Below, in pieces: positions 18,058 to 26,022 of a stretch of 64,000 nt of DNA (the first letter of the stretch is position 1; each line of letters begins with the position of its first letter). Made by a program: the position numbers and the translations under genes. Source of the stretch: Clostridiales bacterium (GTDB taxonomy: Bacteria; Bacillota; Clostridia; Lachnospirales; Lachnospiraceae). The stretch spans positions 1 to 64,000 of the forward strand of contig JAJQAA010000039.1 of the NCBI GenBank assembly GCA_021204045.1, given 5' to 3'. Below the pieces are notes generated by a model. The model saw nothing but the letters and a program-made list of their open reading frames with translations, was not told the origin of the DNA and ran no database searches.

Positions 18058-19168
18058 TCAGGCTTCACAGTCATTGGCCACTCCGGTCAGCAGGTTTTCC
18101 GAACCGTCAGCGGTAAACAGGTTTGCCTTCTCCGTGTTGATCGTCAGGGAAATCTCCGTGCCCGGGGCAATCACGCTGTCAATCGTGGATTCCTGGATGG
18201 ATTCCACCTCCAGGCCATCCTCAAGGTGCATAAAGTAATGCGTATTGAGACCCAGAAATACACAGTCATCCACGATGGCCTTGATTCCCTTCCCCGCCTC
18301 TCTGTTCATGAGGAACTCCTCTGGACGGACAGATATCGTGATATCCTGGTCGTGCTGGCATTCTTTCCTCACATGATGCATCGGCGCGTCGTAATTCAGG
18401 AATCTCAGATGCGGCACGCCGTCCTTCATCACAAGCTGCCCTTTTAATATATTACTGCGGCCGATGAAAGTCGCGACAAACTGGTTCGCCGGTCTCTGAT
18501 AGATATTCTTCGGCGTCCCGATGTGCTGGATCACGCCGCCGTTCATGACCGCGACCCGGTCGGAAACCGCCATGGCCTCCTCCTGGTCATGCGTTACGTA
18601 AACCGTCGTAATCCCGACATCATGCTGAATATTTTTGATAACGGTACGCATCTCCACGCGAAGCTTGGCGTCGAGGTTGGACAACGGCTCGTCCATGAGC
18701 AGCACATCCGGTTCGATACAGAGTGCACGGGCCAGCGCCACACGCTGCTGCTGGCCGCCTGATAAACGATCCGGAAGACGGTCCGCAAACTCATTAATCT
18801 GCATCAGGTTCAGGAACTTCTCGGAACGCTCCTTGATCTCTTCCTTGGGGAAATGCTTGTTTTTCAGGCCAAACTCCACATTCTTGCGCACGGTCAGGTG
18901 CGGAAAGATCGCATAATTCTGGAATACCATACCGATATTTCTCTTGGCCGGGTCGAGATCGTTGATCCGCTTCTCATTAAAATAAAAATCACCGCCCTCG
19001 ATCGAGTTGAACCCTGCGATCATGCACAGAAGCGTCGTCTTTCCGCAGCCGGACGGCCCAAGGAGCGTGAAAAACTCCCCCTTCCTTTATCTTCATGTTC
19101 AAATCCGGAATAATCACTTTCTCGCCGTATTTTTTCAGTGCGTGATTTATGGTGATATTCACACTCAT
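18058..19168 (-). pseudogene. ABC transporter ATPase, frameshifted near the Walker A motif
   Basis: An ABC ATPase of the FbpC/PotA type, 369 residues if repaired. Starting at the ATG at 19168 (GAGGA 8 bases upstream) the protein runs MSVNITINHALKKYGEK to about residue 31, then leaves frame at a run of five G (19077-19081). Removing one G restores LLGPSGCGKTT and continues into the long frame with MIAGFNSIEGG, the Q-loop, LSGGQQQR signature, LLMDEP Walker B and a C-terminal TOBE-like region (FVATFIGRSNILKG). As given, the uninterrupted frame (18058-19023) lacks Walker A and could not hydrolyse ATP. A sequencing error, a slippage-prone phase switch or true loss are all possible. Confidence 0.85.
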
Positions 19169-19219
19169 AACAGGTTCCTCCTCAAATGTTACGGCACTTA
19201 TCCGGCCGGTATCTCCCTT

Positions 19220-19257
19220 AAAAATAAAGAACAGGGGTCTCCCGGAGAGGAACCCCT
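19220..19257 (-). promoter_or_regulatory. Attenuator-like hairpin in the ABC operon leader
   Basis: Minus strand: AGGGGT and ACCCCT (19233-19257) with inner pairing, followed by a T-rich run (19220-19228), lying between the promoter at 19294-19322 and the ATPase start at 19168. A terminator in a leader suggests conditional read-through. No known riboswitch class recognised. Confidence 0.55.
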
Positions 19258-19293
19258 ATTGCTTTACCTGGGATTTGCATTTCCTTTACGCTA

Positions 19294-19322
19294 ATTTTAC
19301 AACCCTTATAACTTATTGTCAA
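19294..19322 (-). promoter_or_regulatory. Promoter of the ABC transporter operon
   Basis: Minus strand TTGACA (19317-19322), 17 bases, TAAAAT (19294-19299): a perfect -35 with optimal spacing. The leader is about 120 bases. Confidence 0.75.
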
Positions 19323-19394
19323 CGAATTTCTATTTTTGACGTCGGCTTTTGTGTACTTTGTAACAAACAATTTCATGTCTGTCTATAAACTTCA

Positions 19395-19424
19395 TAGACA
19401 TTTTGCTTTTAAAAGTGGTATACT
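19395..19424 (+). promoter_or_regulatory. Promoter of the araD-like gene
   Basis: TAGACA (19395-19400), 18 bases, TATACT (19419-19424), 50 bases before the start codon. It is divergent from the ABC operon promoter. Confidence 0.65.
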
Positions 19425-19474
19425 TAGTGCGAAATCACAAACAATCCATTTGGATTAATTAGGGAGGCAGAATT

Positions 19475-20167
19475 ATGCTGGAAAACCTGAAAGAGCGTGT
19501 ATGCTCCGCAAATCTGGAATTGTTTCACCGCGGTATTGTCATTTATACCTGGGGGAATGTGAGCGCCATCGACCGGCAGACCGGCCTGGTTGTGATCAAA
19601 CCCTCCGGTATCGGATATGATTCCATGACGCCGGAAGACATGGTCGTCGTAAGCCTGGAAACGGGAGAAGTCGTCGAAGGGAAATGGCGCCCATCCTCGG
19701 ATACCCCAACGCATATCGAGTTGTACCGGGCGTTTAAGGAAATCGGCGGAATCACCCATTCCCACTCGATCAACGCGGTGGCATTCGCGCAGGCAGCCAG
19801 ACCGATCCCGGCGCTTGGCACAACCCACGCCGATTATTTTTACGGAGATATTCCGTGTACCCGGGGACTGGCACAGGAAGAAATCGAAACTGCCTACGAG
19901 AAAAATACGGGGAAAGTGATTGTAGAAACACTGAGCGAAATCAAAAATGCCCTGGAAATACCGGGCATCCTGGTAAAAAATCACGGCCCGTTTTCCTGGG
20001 GCGCAAGCGCTGAAGAGGCCATATATCACGCGGTCGTCATGGAAGCGGTCGCGGAAATGGCATTAAAAACATTGCAGCTCAATCCTTCCGCTTCCATGGA
20101 TCAATTCATTCTGGACAAGCATTACTTCAGAAAGCATGGCGAACATTCCTATTACGGGCAGCGGTAA
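19475..20167 (+). CDS. L-ribulose-5-phosphate 4-epimerase/class II aldolase (AraD/UlaF/SgbE type)
   Basis: A 230-residue zinc enzyme. Residues match those of E. coli AraD: SSDTPTH with D76, metal ligands H95 and H97 in THSHS, catalytic D120 in THADYF, and the third ligand H170 in KNHGPF. It epimerises ribulose-5-phosphate to xylulose-5-phosphate or acts on a close sugar phosphate. Length is that of AraD (231). GGGAGG lies 7 bases before the ATG. It is not linked to other pentose genes here, so arabinose, ascorbate or another source cannot be chosen. Confidence 0.92.
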   Translation: MLENLKERVCSANLELFHRGIVIYTWGNVSAIDRQTGLVVIKPSGIGYDSMTPEDMVVVSLETGEVVEGKWRPSSDTPTHIELYRAFKEIGGITHSHSINAVAFAQAARPIPALGTTHADYFYGDIPCTRGLAQEEIETAYEKNTGKVIVETLSEIKNALEIPGILVKNHGPFSWGASAEEAIYHAVVMEAVAEMALKTLQLNPSASMDQFILDKHYFRKHGEHSYYGQR

Positions 20168-20182
20168 CAGCTCTGCCCGTAA
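20152..20182. other. Perfect 10-bp hairpin around the araD-like stop codon
   Basis: TTACGGGCAG (20152-20161) and CTGCCCGTAA (20173-20182) pair perfectly; the stop codon lies in the loop. No T-run follows on either strand. It separates the convergent araD-like and rlmI genes. Confidence 0.7.
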
Positions 20183-20189
20183 GGGATCA

Positions 20190-21395
20190 CTACATCTCAT
20201 CTACCACCTGGAAAATCAGAAATTTCAAATAATACGATGTCTGCTCCCCGGCCCAGAGGATCGGGTGGTCCGGCGCTTGCGTGCGGTATTCGACCTGGCG
20301 CAGGCATTTGTGCGCGCCTCTCACGGCCTCGCGGATGGTTCTCGTAAACAGCTCCGGATCCATAAAATGAGAGCAGGAGCAGGTCGCGAGGTAACCGCCG
20401 TCGCGAACCAGCTTCATGCCGCGCAGGTTGATTTCACGGTAACCCCTGACGGCGTTTTTGACCGAACTGCGCGATTTGGTGAACGCGGGCGGATCAAGAA
20501 TGACGACGTCAAAGCGCTCGCCCTTCGCCTCAAGCTCCGGGAGCAATTCGAAAACGTCGGCGCAGGTAAACTGTACGCGGTCCGAGAGACCGTTTAACGC
20601 GGCATTCTCCCTGGCCTGAGCAATCCCCAGCTCCGAGGCATCCACACCCAGCACCGAAGCTGCGCCCGCCGCACCCGCGTTCAACGCGAACGCGCCGGTA
20701 TGCGTGAAGCAGTCAAGCACCCGGCCTCCCGCGCAGAGGCGCCGGATCGCGAGCCGATTGTATTTCTGATCCAGGAAAAATCCCGTTTTCTGCCCTTCTT
20801 TCACATCGACGATATAGCGAATCCCGTTCTCGACGATCTCGACACGGGTGTCAAAGGGTTCGCTGATAAAACCGCTGAAACGTTCCATGCCCTCCTGCTC
20901 GCGGACCTTCGCGTCACTGCGTTCATAAATACCGCGGATGCGGATACCGTCCTCAGCCAACACCGCAAGGAGACTGCGCAAGATCGCCGGTTTGAGACGA
21001 TCGATGCCAAGGGCCAGCGATTCAACGACAAGCACATCCGAAAATTTATCAACTACAAGTCCGGGCAGAAAATCGGCCTCCCCAAAGATCACACGGCAGC
21101 TCGCAGTATCCACCGTGGCTTTGCGATATTCCCACGCGCGGCGGACACGCATCTCCAGAAAAGCGTCGTCGATAACGGTATCGCGTCTGCGCGTCAGCAT
21201 GCGCACAGTAAGACGCGAACGGGTGTTGATAAAGCCCTGTCCCATCGGATACCCGTCAAAATCAACGACAGCGACGATATCGCCATTTTCAAACTCACCG
21301 TCGATCCGGTCAATTTCATTGTCATAAATCCAGGCGCCGCCCGCCTTGATCGTGCGGCCCTCCCCTTTTTTTAAAACAACGGCAGCGTTGCTCAT
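20190..21395 (-). CDS. rlmI: Class I SAM-dependent rRNA methyltransferase, RlmI type
   Basis: A 401-residue methyltransferase with an N-terminal PUA domain (about 1-75, KAGGAWIYDNEID), a middle EEHEE-like domain and a C-terminal Rossmann domain: GGRVLDCFTHTGAFALNA binds SAM, VILDPPAFTKS is motif IV, and TCSCSHFM holds the paired cysteines of the m5C mechanism. RlmI methylates 23S rRNA C1962 in E. coli. The ATG at 21395 overlaps the stop of the GNAT gene by 4 bases (ATGA), with AAGGAG upstream, so the two are coupled. Confidence 0.9.
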   Translation of the reverse strand: MSNAAVVLKKGEGRTIKAGGAWIYDNEIDRIDGEFENGDIVAVVDFDGYPMGQGFINTRSRLTVRMLTRRRDTVIDDAFLEMRVRRAWEYRKATVDTASCRVIFGEADFLPGLVVDKFSDVLVVESLALGIDRLKPAILRSLLAVLAEDGIRIRGIYERSDAKVREQEGMERFSGFISEPFDTRVEIVENGIRYIVDVKEGQKTGFFLDQKYNRLAIRRLCAGGRVLDCFTHTGAFALNAGAAGAASVLGVDASELGIAQARENAALNGLSDRVQFTCADVFELLPELEAKGERFDVVILDPPAFTKSRSSVKNAVRGYREINLRGMKLVRDGGYLATCSCSHFMDPELFTRTIREAVRGAHKCLRQVEYRTQAPDHPILWAGEQTSYYLKFLIFQVVDEM

Positions 21396-21985
21396 ATTAA
21401 AATGGTCTCCTTTTTCGGCAGATCCGGGAACGGAATCATCGGCAGCATAGCGGCTTCGTGCGCGCCGATCCACTTTTCCATCCAGATCAGATCGTACCAG
21501 CGGCCGAATTTATATCCGCAGCGATGGAACTCCCCAACCAGCCGGTAGCCCAAATGCTCATGGAAAAACCGGCTGTTCGCCGTGAGATACTCATCCTCAA
21601 TTTCCGGCCAGGCAATGCAGGCATTTAAATTAGTGATCCGCTGCGCGCGGGAAACCTTCTCGATTGCTTCATAGAGCAGCCTGCCGATACCGCCCCCACA
21701 ACAATCCATCCGGATATAGATCGAAGTCTCCGCCGCCCAGTCGCAAGCGGAACGGCGAATAAACGCTCCGGTATAGGCGTAGCCGACAACATGGCCATCC
21801 CGGCAGGCGACCAGCCAGGGGTATCGTTTCATCGTGTCCGTCATCCGCGCCCGGAAGCTGTCAACGGAGGGAACCTCGTATTCAAAGGTAATCGCCGTTT
21901 TCCGGATATACGGCGCGTAGACCGATAAAATTTCCGCGGCGTCGCCTGGCTCGGCGATACAGATTGTAATTGCGTTTGAACACAT
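21392..21985 (-). CDS. GNAT N-acetyltransferase, phosphinothricin-acetyltransferase-like
   Basis: A 197-residue GNAT protein. ICIAEPGDAAEILSVYAPY, TFEYEVPS and WLVACRDGHVVGYAY are typical of the Pat/Bar-like branch; the acetyl-CoA loop is CCGGGIGRLLYEAIE and the tail has GYKFGRWYDLIWMEK. Members acetylate amino groups of herbicide-like or methionine-derived compounds; the natural substrate is unknown. I prefer the ATG at 21985 to a GTG at 22030. It is the first gene of a two-gene unit with rlmI. Confidence 0.87.
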   Translation of the reverse strand: MCSNAITICIAEPGDAAEILSVYAPYIRKTAITFEYEVPSVDSFRARMTDTMKRYPWLVACRDGHVVGYAYTGAFIRRSACDWAAETSIYIRMDCCGGGIGRLLYEAIEKVSRAQRITNLNACIAWPEIEDEYLTANSRFFHEHLGYRLVGEFHRCGYKFGRWYDLIWMEKWIGAHEAAMLPMIPFPDLPKKETILI

Positions 21986-22068
21986 TTTTCTTCCCGTATC
22001 CTTAAAAATAAGATGATACCGATTGTACACGCTTCATCCGGAAAATTCAACTATTTTTCCGATTGGGC

Positions 22069-22097
22069 TTGCATATCTTTCTGAACTTTGCTAATCT
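22069..22097 (+). promoter_or_regulatory. Possible promoter of the Gfo/Idh gene
   Basis: TTGCAT (22069-22074), 17 bases, TAATCT (22092-22097), 35 bases before the ATG. The -10 is a poor match. Confidence 0.35.
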
Positions 22098-22131
22098 TAG
22101 AATATCATAACATAACGAAGGGAGAACTACA

Positions 22132-23103
22132 ATGAAGCTTGGTGTAGTGGGAAATGGTAAGATTGTGACCTGGCTGTTCCGCGATGTCCCTGCGGTGCCG
22201 GAAATTACTGTGACGGCTCTTTGCGTACGGGAAAAAAGCGTGGAAAAAGGCCGCGAACTGGCCGCAGAAAACGGCGGCCTGACCCTGTATACCAACTATG
22301 AGAAATTTCTCTCAGAAGGAGATTTCGACACCGTTTATATCGGCATCGCCAATCATATGCACTATCAATATGTGCTGCGTGCCCTGCGCGCGGGAAAGCA
22401 TGTGATCTGCGAAAAGCCGTTTACAGTAAATGCGGCTGAAGCGAGCGAGCTTGCCGCTCTGGCACGGGAAAAACAGCTGTTTTTGTGGGAAGCCTTCAAA
22501 ATCCCCTATTCGCCGGTATACGCGGCAGTAAAGGAGCATCTGCCGGAAATCGGCACGCTGCGGATGGCGCAGTGCAATTACTCACGCATCTCCAGCCGCT
22601 ATGACCAGTACGCTTCCGGCGTCGTCCTTCCGGCCTTCGATCCGGCCTGCGCCGGCGGCTGCCTGTACGATATCAACGTATACAATCTCCACTTCGTGAC
22701 ACTGCTGTTCGGCCGGCCGCAGAAGCTGCATTATCTCGCGAATTACGGCTATAACGGCGTCGACACTTCGGGAACGGCGATCCTGGAATACGGAGATTTC
22801 TACGCGGTCTGCACGGGCGCGAAAGACTCCACCAGCCCTTCCTCCTGCGTCCTGCAGGGGACGGACGGATACCTGCAGATCAACGGTCCGAGCAGCGCCC
22901 CGGAAAGCGTCGATCTGGTAAACAACGACGGGACAGTAAAACGGCTGGCTGAGGATCACTCCGACGGCGGACTGGCTGACGAACTGCGTGTGTTCGCCAG
23001 CCAGCTCGATGCGGGAGATTACGCCTCCTGCTATGCAATGCTTGAGCACAGCCTGCTGATGATGGAAGTCATCGATGAGGCAAACCGCGCGATGCGTCCT
23101 TAA
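22132..23103 (+). CDS. Gfo/Idh/MocA family NAD(P)-dependent oxidoreductase
   Basis: A 323-residue dehydrogenase. The N-terminal Rossmann fold starts LGVVGNGKIVTWLF, with IGIANHMHYQYVLRAL and the family motif CEKPF (93-97, catalytic Lys 95). The C-terminal half is the usual alpha/beta domain (SYDINVYNLHF-like region near 180-190, GGLADELRVFASQL near the end). Enzymes of this family oxidise or reduce sugars, inositols or hydroxy-acids and related cyclic compounds. GGGAG is 9 bases before the ATG. It converges with the DapA-like gene (10 bases apart) and may belong to the same pathway as that operon. Confidence 0.9.
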   Translation: MKLGVVGNGKIVTWLFRDVPAVPEITVTALCVREKSVEKGRELAAENGGLTLYTNYEKFLSEGDFDTVYIGIANHMHYQYVLRALRAGKHVICEKPFTVNAAEASELAALAREKQLFLWEAFKIPYSPVYAAVKEHLPEIGTLRMAQCNYSRISSRYDQYASGVVLPAFDPACAGGCLYDINVYNLHFVTLLFGRPQKLHYLANYGYNGVDTSGTAILEYGDFYAVCTGAKDSTSPSSCVLQGTDGYLQINGPSSAPESVDLVNNDGTVKRLAEDHSDGGLADELRVFASQLDAGDYASCYAMLEHSLLMMEVIDEANRAMRP

Positions 23104-23113
23104 ACGCAGGGCA

Positions 23114-23998
23114 TCACTCGATCAGATCCTTCTCCAATGTCCTGTCAATCAATGCCTTTTGCTCCGCGTTCAGCGAATGGAACGGCGCGCGCGGCTCGCC
23201 CGCATCAATGCCCTGCTTTTGCAGGATGTATTTGATTGCCGGAATCAGGCCGACCGTACACATTGCCTCCATAATATTATTGGCCTTATGCTGGATGCGC
23301 GTCGCCCCCTCAAAGTCACCGGAGAGAAAGGTTTCATACAGTTTGCGATAATGCGGCAGCATGCAGTTGAAGGTGCTGCCGATTGAGCTTCTCGCGCCCA
23401 GCGCGAGACCGGCTGCCATCGTCTCATCGAAGCCATTGTAAATTTCCAGCTCCGGATTGAGCTCCAGAAAGCGCTCCATCTGATACACGACCTGATTGGT
23501 GTGCTTGACGCCGCGGATCGCGGAGCTGGTGAACAGCTTGCGGTACTCGGGATTGGCGAGATCAAACTCCCGTTTGGTATTGCCCGGGAAATTATATACA
23601 ATCACCGGCAGGCCGCTGGCTCTGGCGATATCATAATAATAGCCGCAGATGTCGCCGACGCTGTACTGATAATAAAACGGCGGCGTAGCGGCGATGCTCT
23701 CATACCCGAGTTTCTTCGCCTCCAGAGCAAACTCAACCGCCTCCGCCGTAGACAAAGCGCCGACATGGGCAATCAGCCGCGTGCGACCCCGGAACGAAGC
23801 CGCCGCCTCAAAGGTCTCGCAGCGCTCTTTATGGGAAAGCAGGAAGCATTCCGCACTGCTTCCGCCGATGAAAAAGCCCCTCGCTCCCTCCTTCTGATTG
23901 CGCTCCATCAGCGTCACGAGCGCATCTTTATTGACCGCTCCTTTTGCGTCGAACGGTGTCACGGACGCGACATAGATGCCGTTATAATCCGATTTCAT
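23114..23998 (-). CDS. DapA/NanA family aldolase
   Basis: A 294-residue TIM-barrel aldolase of the dihydrodipicolinate synthase/N-acetylneuraminate lyase family. Catalytic residues are Y135 (VYNFPG) and the Schiff-base K165 (RGVKHT). The usual GSTGE loop reads GGSSAE (45-50), so the pyruvate-carboxylate-binding loop differs from true DapA. Surrounding genes are catabolic, so cleavage of a 2-keto acid to pyruvate and an aldehyde is more likely than lysine synthesis. It is third in an operon after the cyclase-like and PanE-like genes, 12 bases behind the latter. Confidence 0.87.
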   Translation of the reverse strand: MKSDYNGIYVASVTPFDAKGAVNKDALVTLMERNQKEGARGFFIGGSSAECFLLSHKERCETFEAAASFRGRTRLIAHVGALSTAEAVEFALEAKKLGYESIAATPPFYYQYSVGDICGYYYDIARASGLPVIVYNFPGNTKREFDLANPEYRKLFTSSAIRGVKHTNQVVYQMERFLELNPELEIYNGFDETMAAGLALGARSSIGSTFNCMLPHYRKLYETFLSGDFEGATRIQHKANNIMEAMCTVGLIPAIKYILQKQGIDAGEPRAPFHSLNAEQKALIDRTLEKDLIE

Positions 23999-24010
23999 GA
24001 AAACTCCTCC

Positions 24011-24925
24011 TTAGCACTTTTTGTCTTCCATGGCGTGAACCATGTTGACGACGAACTCATGGCAGGGAGCCTCGACGCCATACAGGCGCGCGGCCTGCAC
24101 AACCGCGCCGCTGATCGTGTCGACCTCGGTCCTGCGGCCGTCGCGGATATCCGCGCGGATGGATGTACAGCCATTCGGATTGTCGATCGAGGTCTTGCGA
24201 ACCTTCCCGATAATCTCATCTTCATCAAAGGAAAGACCGGTTGCCGCAGCCACCGCAACCGCCTCATGGATCAGGCGGCAGGTCATCTTCCAGGCATACT
24301 CATCGGAAGCGATGTAACCCATATCGACCTGAAGGATGCCCGTGACCGCGCTCAGGGACACGTTGGTAAACAGTTTGGCCCAGATCAGCTGCTGAATATT
24401 GTCATGAATCGTGACCTGAAACCCGCAGCTGTCAAACGCTTCCTTCAGCTTAGGCAGAAAACCCTCTGTATCCGGAACGAGCATGCCAACGTTGGTGCGG
24501 CCAATGCCGCCGCGGCGCACATGCCCCGGCGCGAGCACGGCGCCATTATCCTCGGTAGTGCCGATCACGACATGCTCTGCCGGGACATACTCCTTAAGCA
24601 GTGCCTCATGTCCCGCTCCGTTCTGCAAGGTAAGCAGGCGCGTATTCGGGCCGATCAGTCCCTTGTTGGACTCCAGGGCGGATTTCGAAAAAATGGCCTT
24701 CACAAAGAGGATAACCAGATCCATCTCCGTCTCCGCGGAAGAGTCCGTGAGCGCCTTCGGACGGTAAACATTCGTCGCGCCATCCTCATCAATCAGCAGG
24801 CCATTCTTGTTGATCTGCCCGACGATCGCCGGATTGGTATCAATAATACAAACCTCGTTGTTCAAAGAGAGATGTCCGCCGTAAATGGATCCCATCGCTC
24901 CAGAACCGATTACTGCAATTTTCAT
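24011..24925 (-). CDS. Ketopantoate reductase (PanE/ApbA) family protein
   Basis: A 304-residue NADP-dependent reductase. MKIAVIGSGAMGSIYGGHL is the dinucleotide-binding start, LQNGAGHEALL the central signature, IWAKLFTNVSLSAVTGIL holds the catalytic lysine, and SIRADIRDGRRTEVD the C-terminal substrate loop. The asparagine-rich part of the PanE signature is altered (NVSLSAVT), so it may reduce a 2-keto acid other than ketopantoate. No pan genes are near. It sits between the cyclase-like and DapA-like genes. Start chosen at the ATG at 24925 after GGGAAG. Confidence 0.85.
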   Translation of the reverse strand: MKIAVIGSGAMGSIYGGHLSLNNEVCIIDTNPAIVGQINKNGLLIDEDGATNVYRPKALTDSSAETEMDLVILFVKAIFSKSALESNKGLIGPNTRLLTLQNGAGHEALLKEYVPAEHVVIGTTEDNGAVLAPGHVRRGGIGRTNVGMLVPDTEGFLPKLKEAFDSCGFQVTIHDNIQQLIWAKLFTNVSLSAVTGILQVDMGYIASDEYAWKMTCRLIHEAVAVAAATGLSFDEDEIIGKVRKTSIDNPNGCTSIRADIRDGRRTEVDTISGAVVQAARLYGVEAPCHEFVVNMVHAMEDKKC

Positions 24926-24997
24926 AAGAGTTTTCTTCCCTGTGAAAGGATCAGACCGCTTTCTCCACCGTGCTGTCCACAATGCGGATATGTTCCG

Positions 24998-25684
24998 TTA
25001 TCTGGAAAATTCAGCCAGCCCCTCAATCGCGTAAGCGCGCACCGGCATGGAGTCCGCGCCGAGGATCGGCAGTGGGGAGTACGACATGAAGAAGATATCC
25101 GTGGTCAGCTTGTCCAGATTCTTGAGAACCTCGATAAAGCAGATATCCACTTCCATGCAGATATCATGGAACGGCTTCACATCCTCATTGCAGTTCTCGA
25201 CGGAAACACCATCACCGAAGCCCACACCCTTTACCTTATGATTGCGGCACCACCACGCGGTGTCGCCGTTCACAAAGAGGCGCTTATCCTCCGGGCTGTT
25301 GGTCGCCGGAGTGAATGGCGGGAACTTCCAGTTGCTGTCCAGAATAAGGATATCGCCTTCCTGCACGCGATCGCCGCAGGCACGGTCAAGATCCGCAGCG
25401 GTAATATGGGAGTTCGGCTCAAGAAAATCAATGGTAACATAAACCGCACGGCCCATGAACGTGGTCAACGGCAGCTCGCCCACAGACTTGCCATTTTCAA
25501 AATGATGATACGGGCACTCACAGTGGGTGCCAAGGTGTGTGGTCAGATCCAGCGCGGTATGATAGTCCGGAATCGGGCCGCCGGTATTGTAACGAATCAG
25601 ATGACATCTTCTCGACTCGGTAGCGGGATCCAGAGTTTTGGACAGGTCAACAATACGCAGATTCCCCATTTGGTAAACGCACAT
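24998..25684 (-). CDS. Cyclase family metal-dependent hydrolase (kynurenine-formamidase-like)
   Basis: A 228-residue protein of the cyclase family (PF04199). The metal-binding signature LGTHCECPYHHFENG (HxGTHxExPxHH) is clear, followed by the catalytic-site region VTIDFLEPNSHITAADL and ILILDSNW. Relatives hydrolyse formamides, cyclic amides, isatin or lactone-like rings. AAGGAGGG lies 8 bases before the ATG at 25684. It is the first gene of a three-gene operon and is divergent from a Na+/solute symporter, so it is probably the first step after uptake. Confidence 0.87.
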   Translation of the reverse strand: MCVYQMGNLRIVDLSKTLDPATESRRCHLIRYNTGGPIPDYHTALDLTTHLGTHCECPYHHFENGKSVGELPLTTFMGRAVYVTIDFLEPNSHITAADLDRACGDRVQEGDILILDSNWKFPPFTPATNSPEDKRLFVNGDTAWWCRNHKVKGVGFGDGVSVENCNEDVKPFHDICMEVDICFIEVLKNLDKLTTDIFFMSYSPLPILGADSMPVRAYAIEGLAEFSR

Positions 25685-25779
25685 AATAAAAACCCTCCTT
25701 ATCATGATCTTTGATAATTGCAGATTTCCGGGTCGTACCCGGCAAAACCGCAGATTCGTGATTCCCACAAATCTTTTTT

Positions 25780-25808
25780 ATTATACTACGGTAATTTTTT
25801 TTTGGAAA
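25780..25808 (-). promoter_or_regulatory. Promoter of the cyclase/PanE-like/DapA-like operon
   Basis: Minus strand TTTCCA (25803-25808), 17 bases, TATAAT (25780-25785), about 95 bases before the cyclase ATG. The 25685-26022 gap is very AT-rich and holds only these divergent promoters. Confidence 0.65.
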
Positions 25809-25960
25809 GTGCTGGCTGCGAAGAATTCAACGAGCAAAATTCTTTTTATAAGTATATATTCATTTTTATATTTCGTATTGTTTATTTTCCTTTATAATCA
25901 ATCAAAAATTATCATAATTTTAATTTACAGTACGGTATTTCGTCTATACTTCGTTCTGTA

Positions 25961-25989
25961 TTGCGTTACCTTTTTGCCTGTGTTATAAT
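25961..25989 (+). promoter_or_regulatory. Promoter of the symporter gene
   Basis: TTGCGT (25961-25966), 17 bases, TATAAT (25984-25989) with an upstream TGT that makes it an extended -10. Confidence 0.65.
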
Positions 25990-26022
25990 CGGAAAATGTT
26001 TATTGAAAACGGAGGAATGAGT

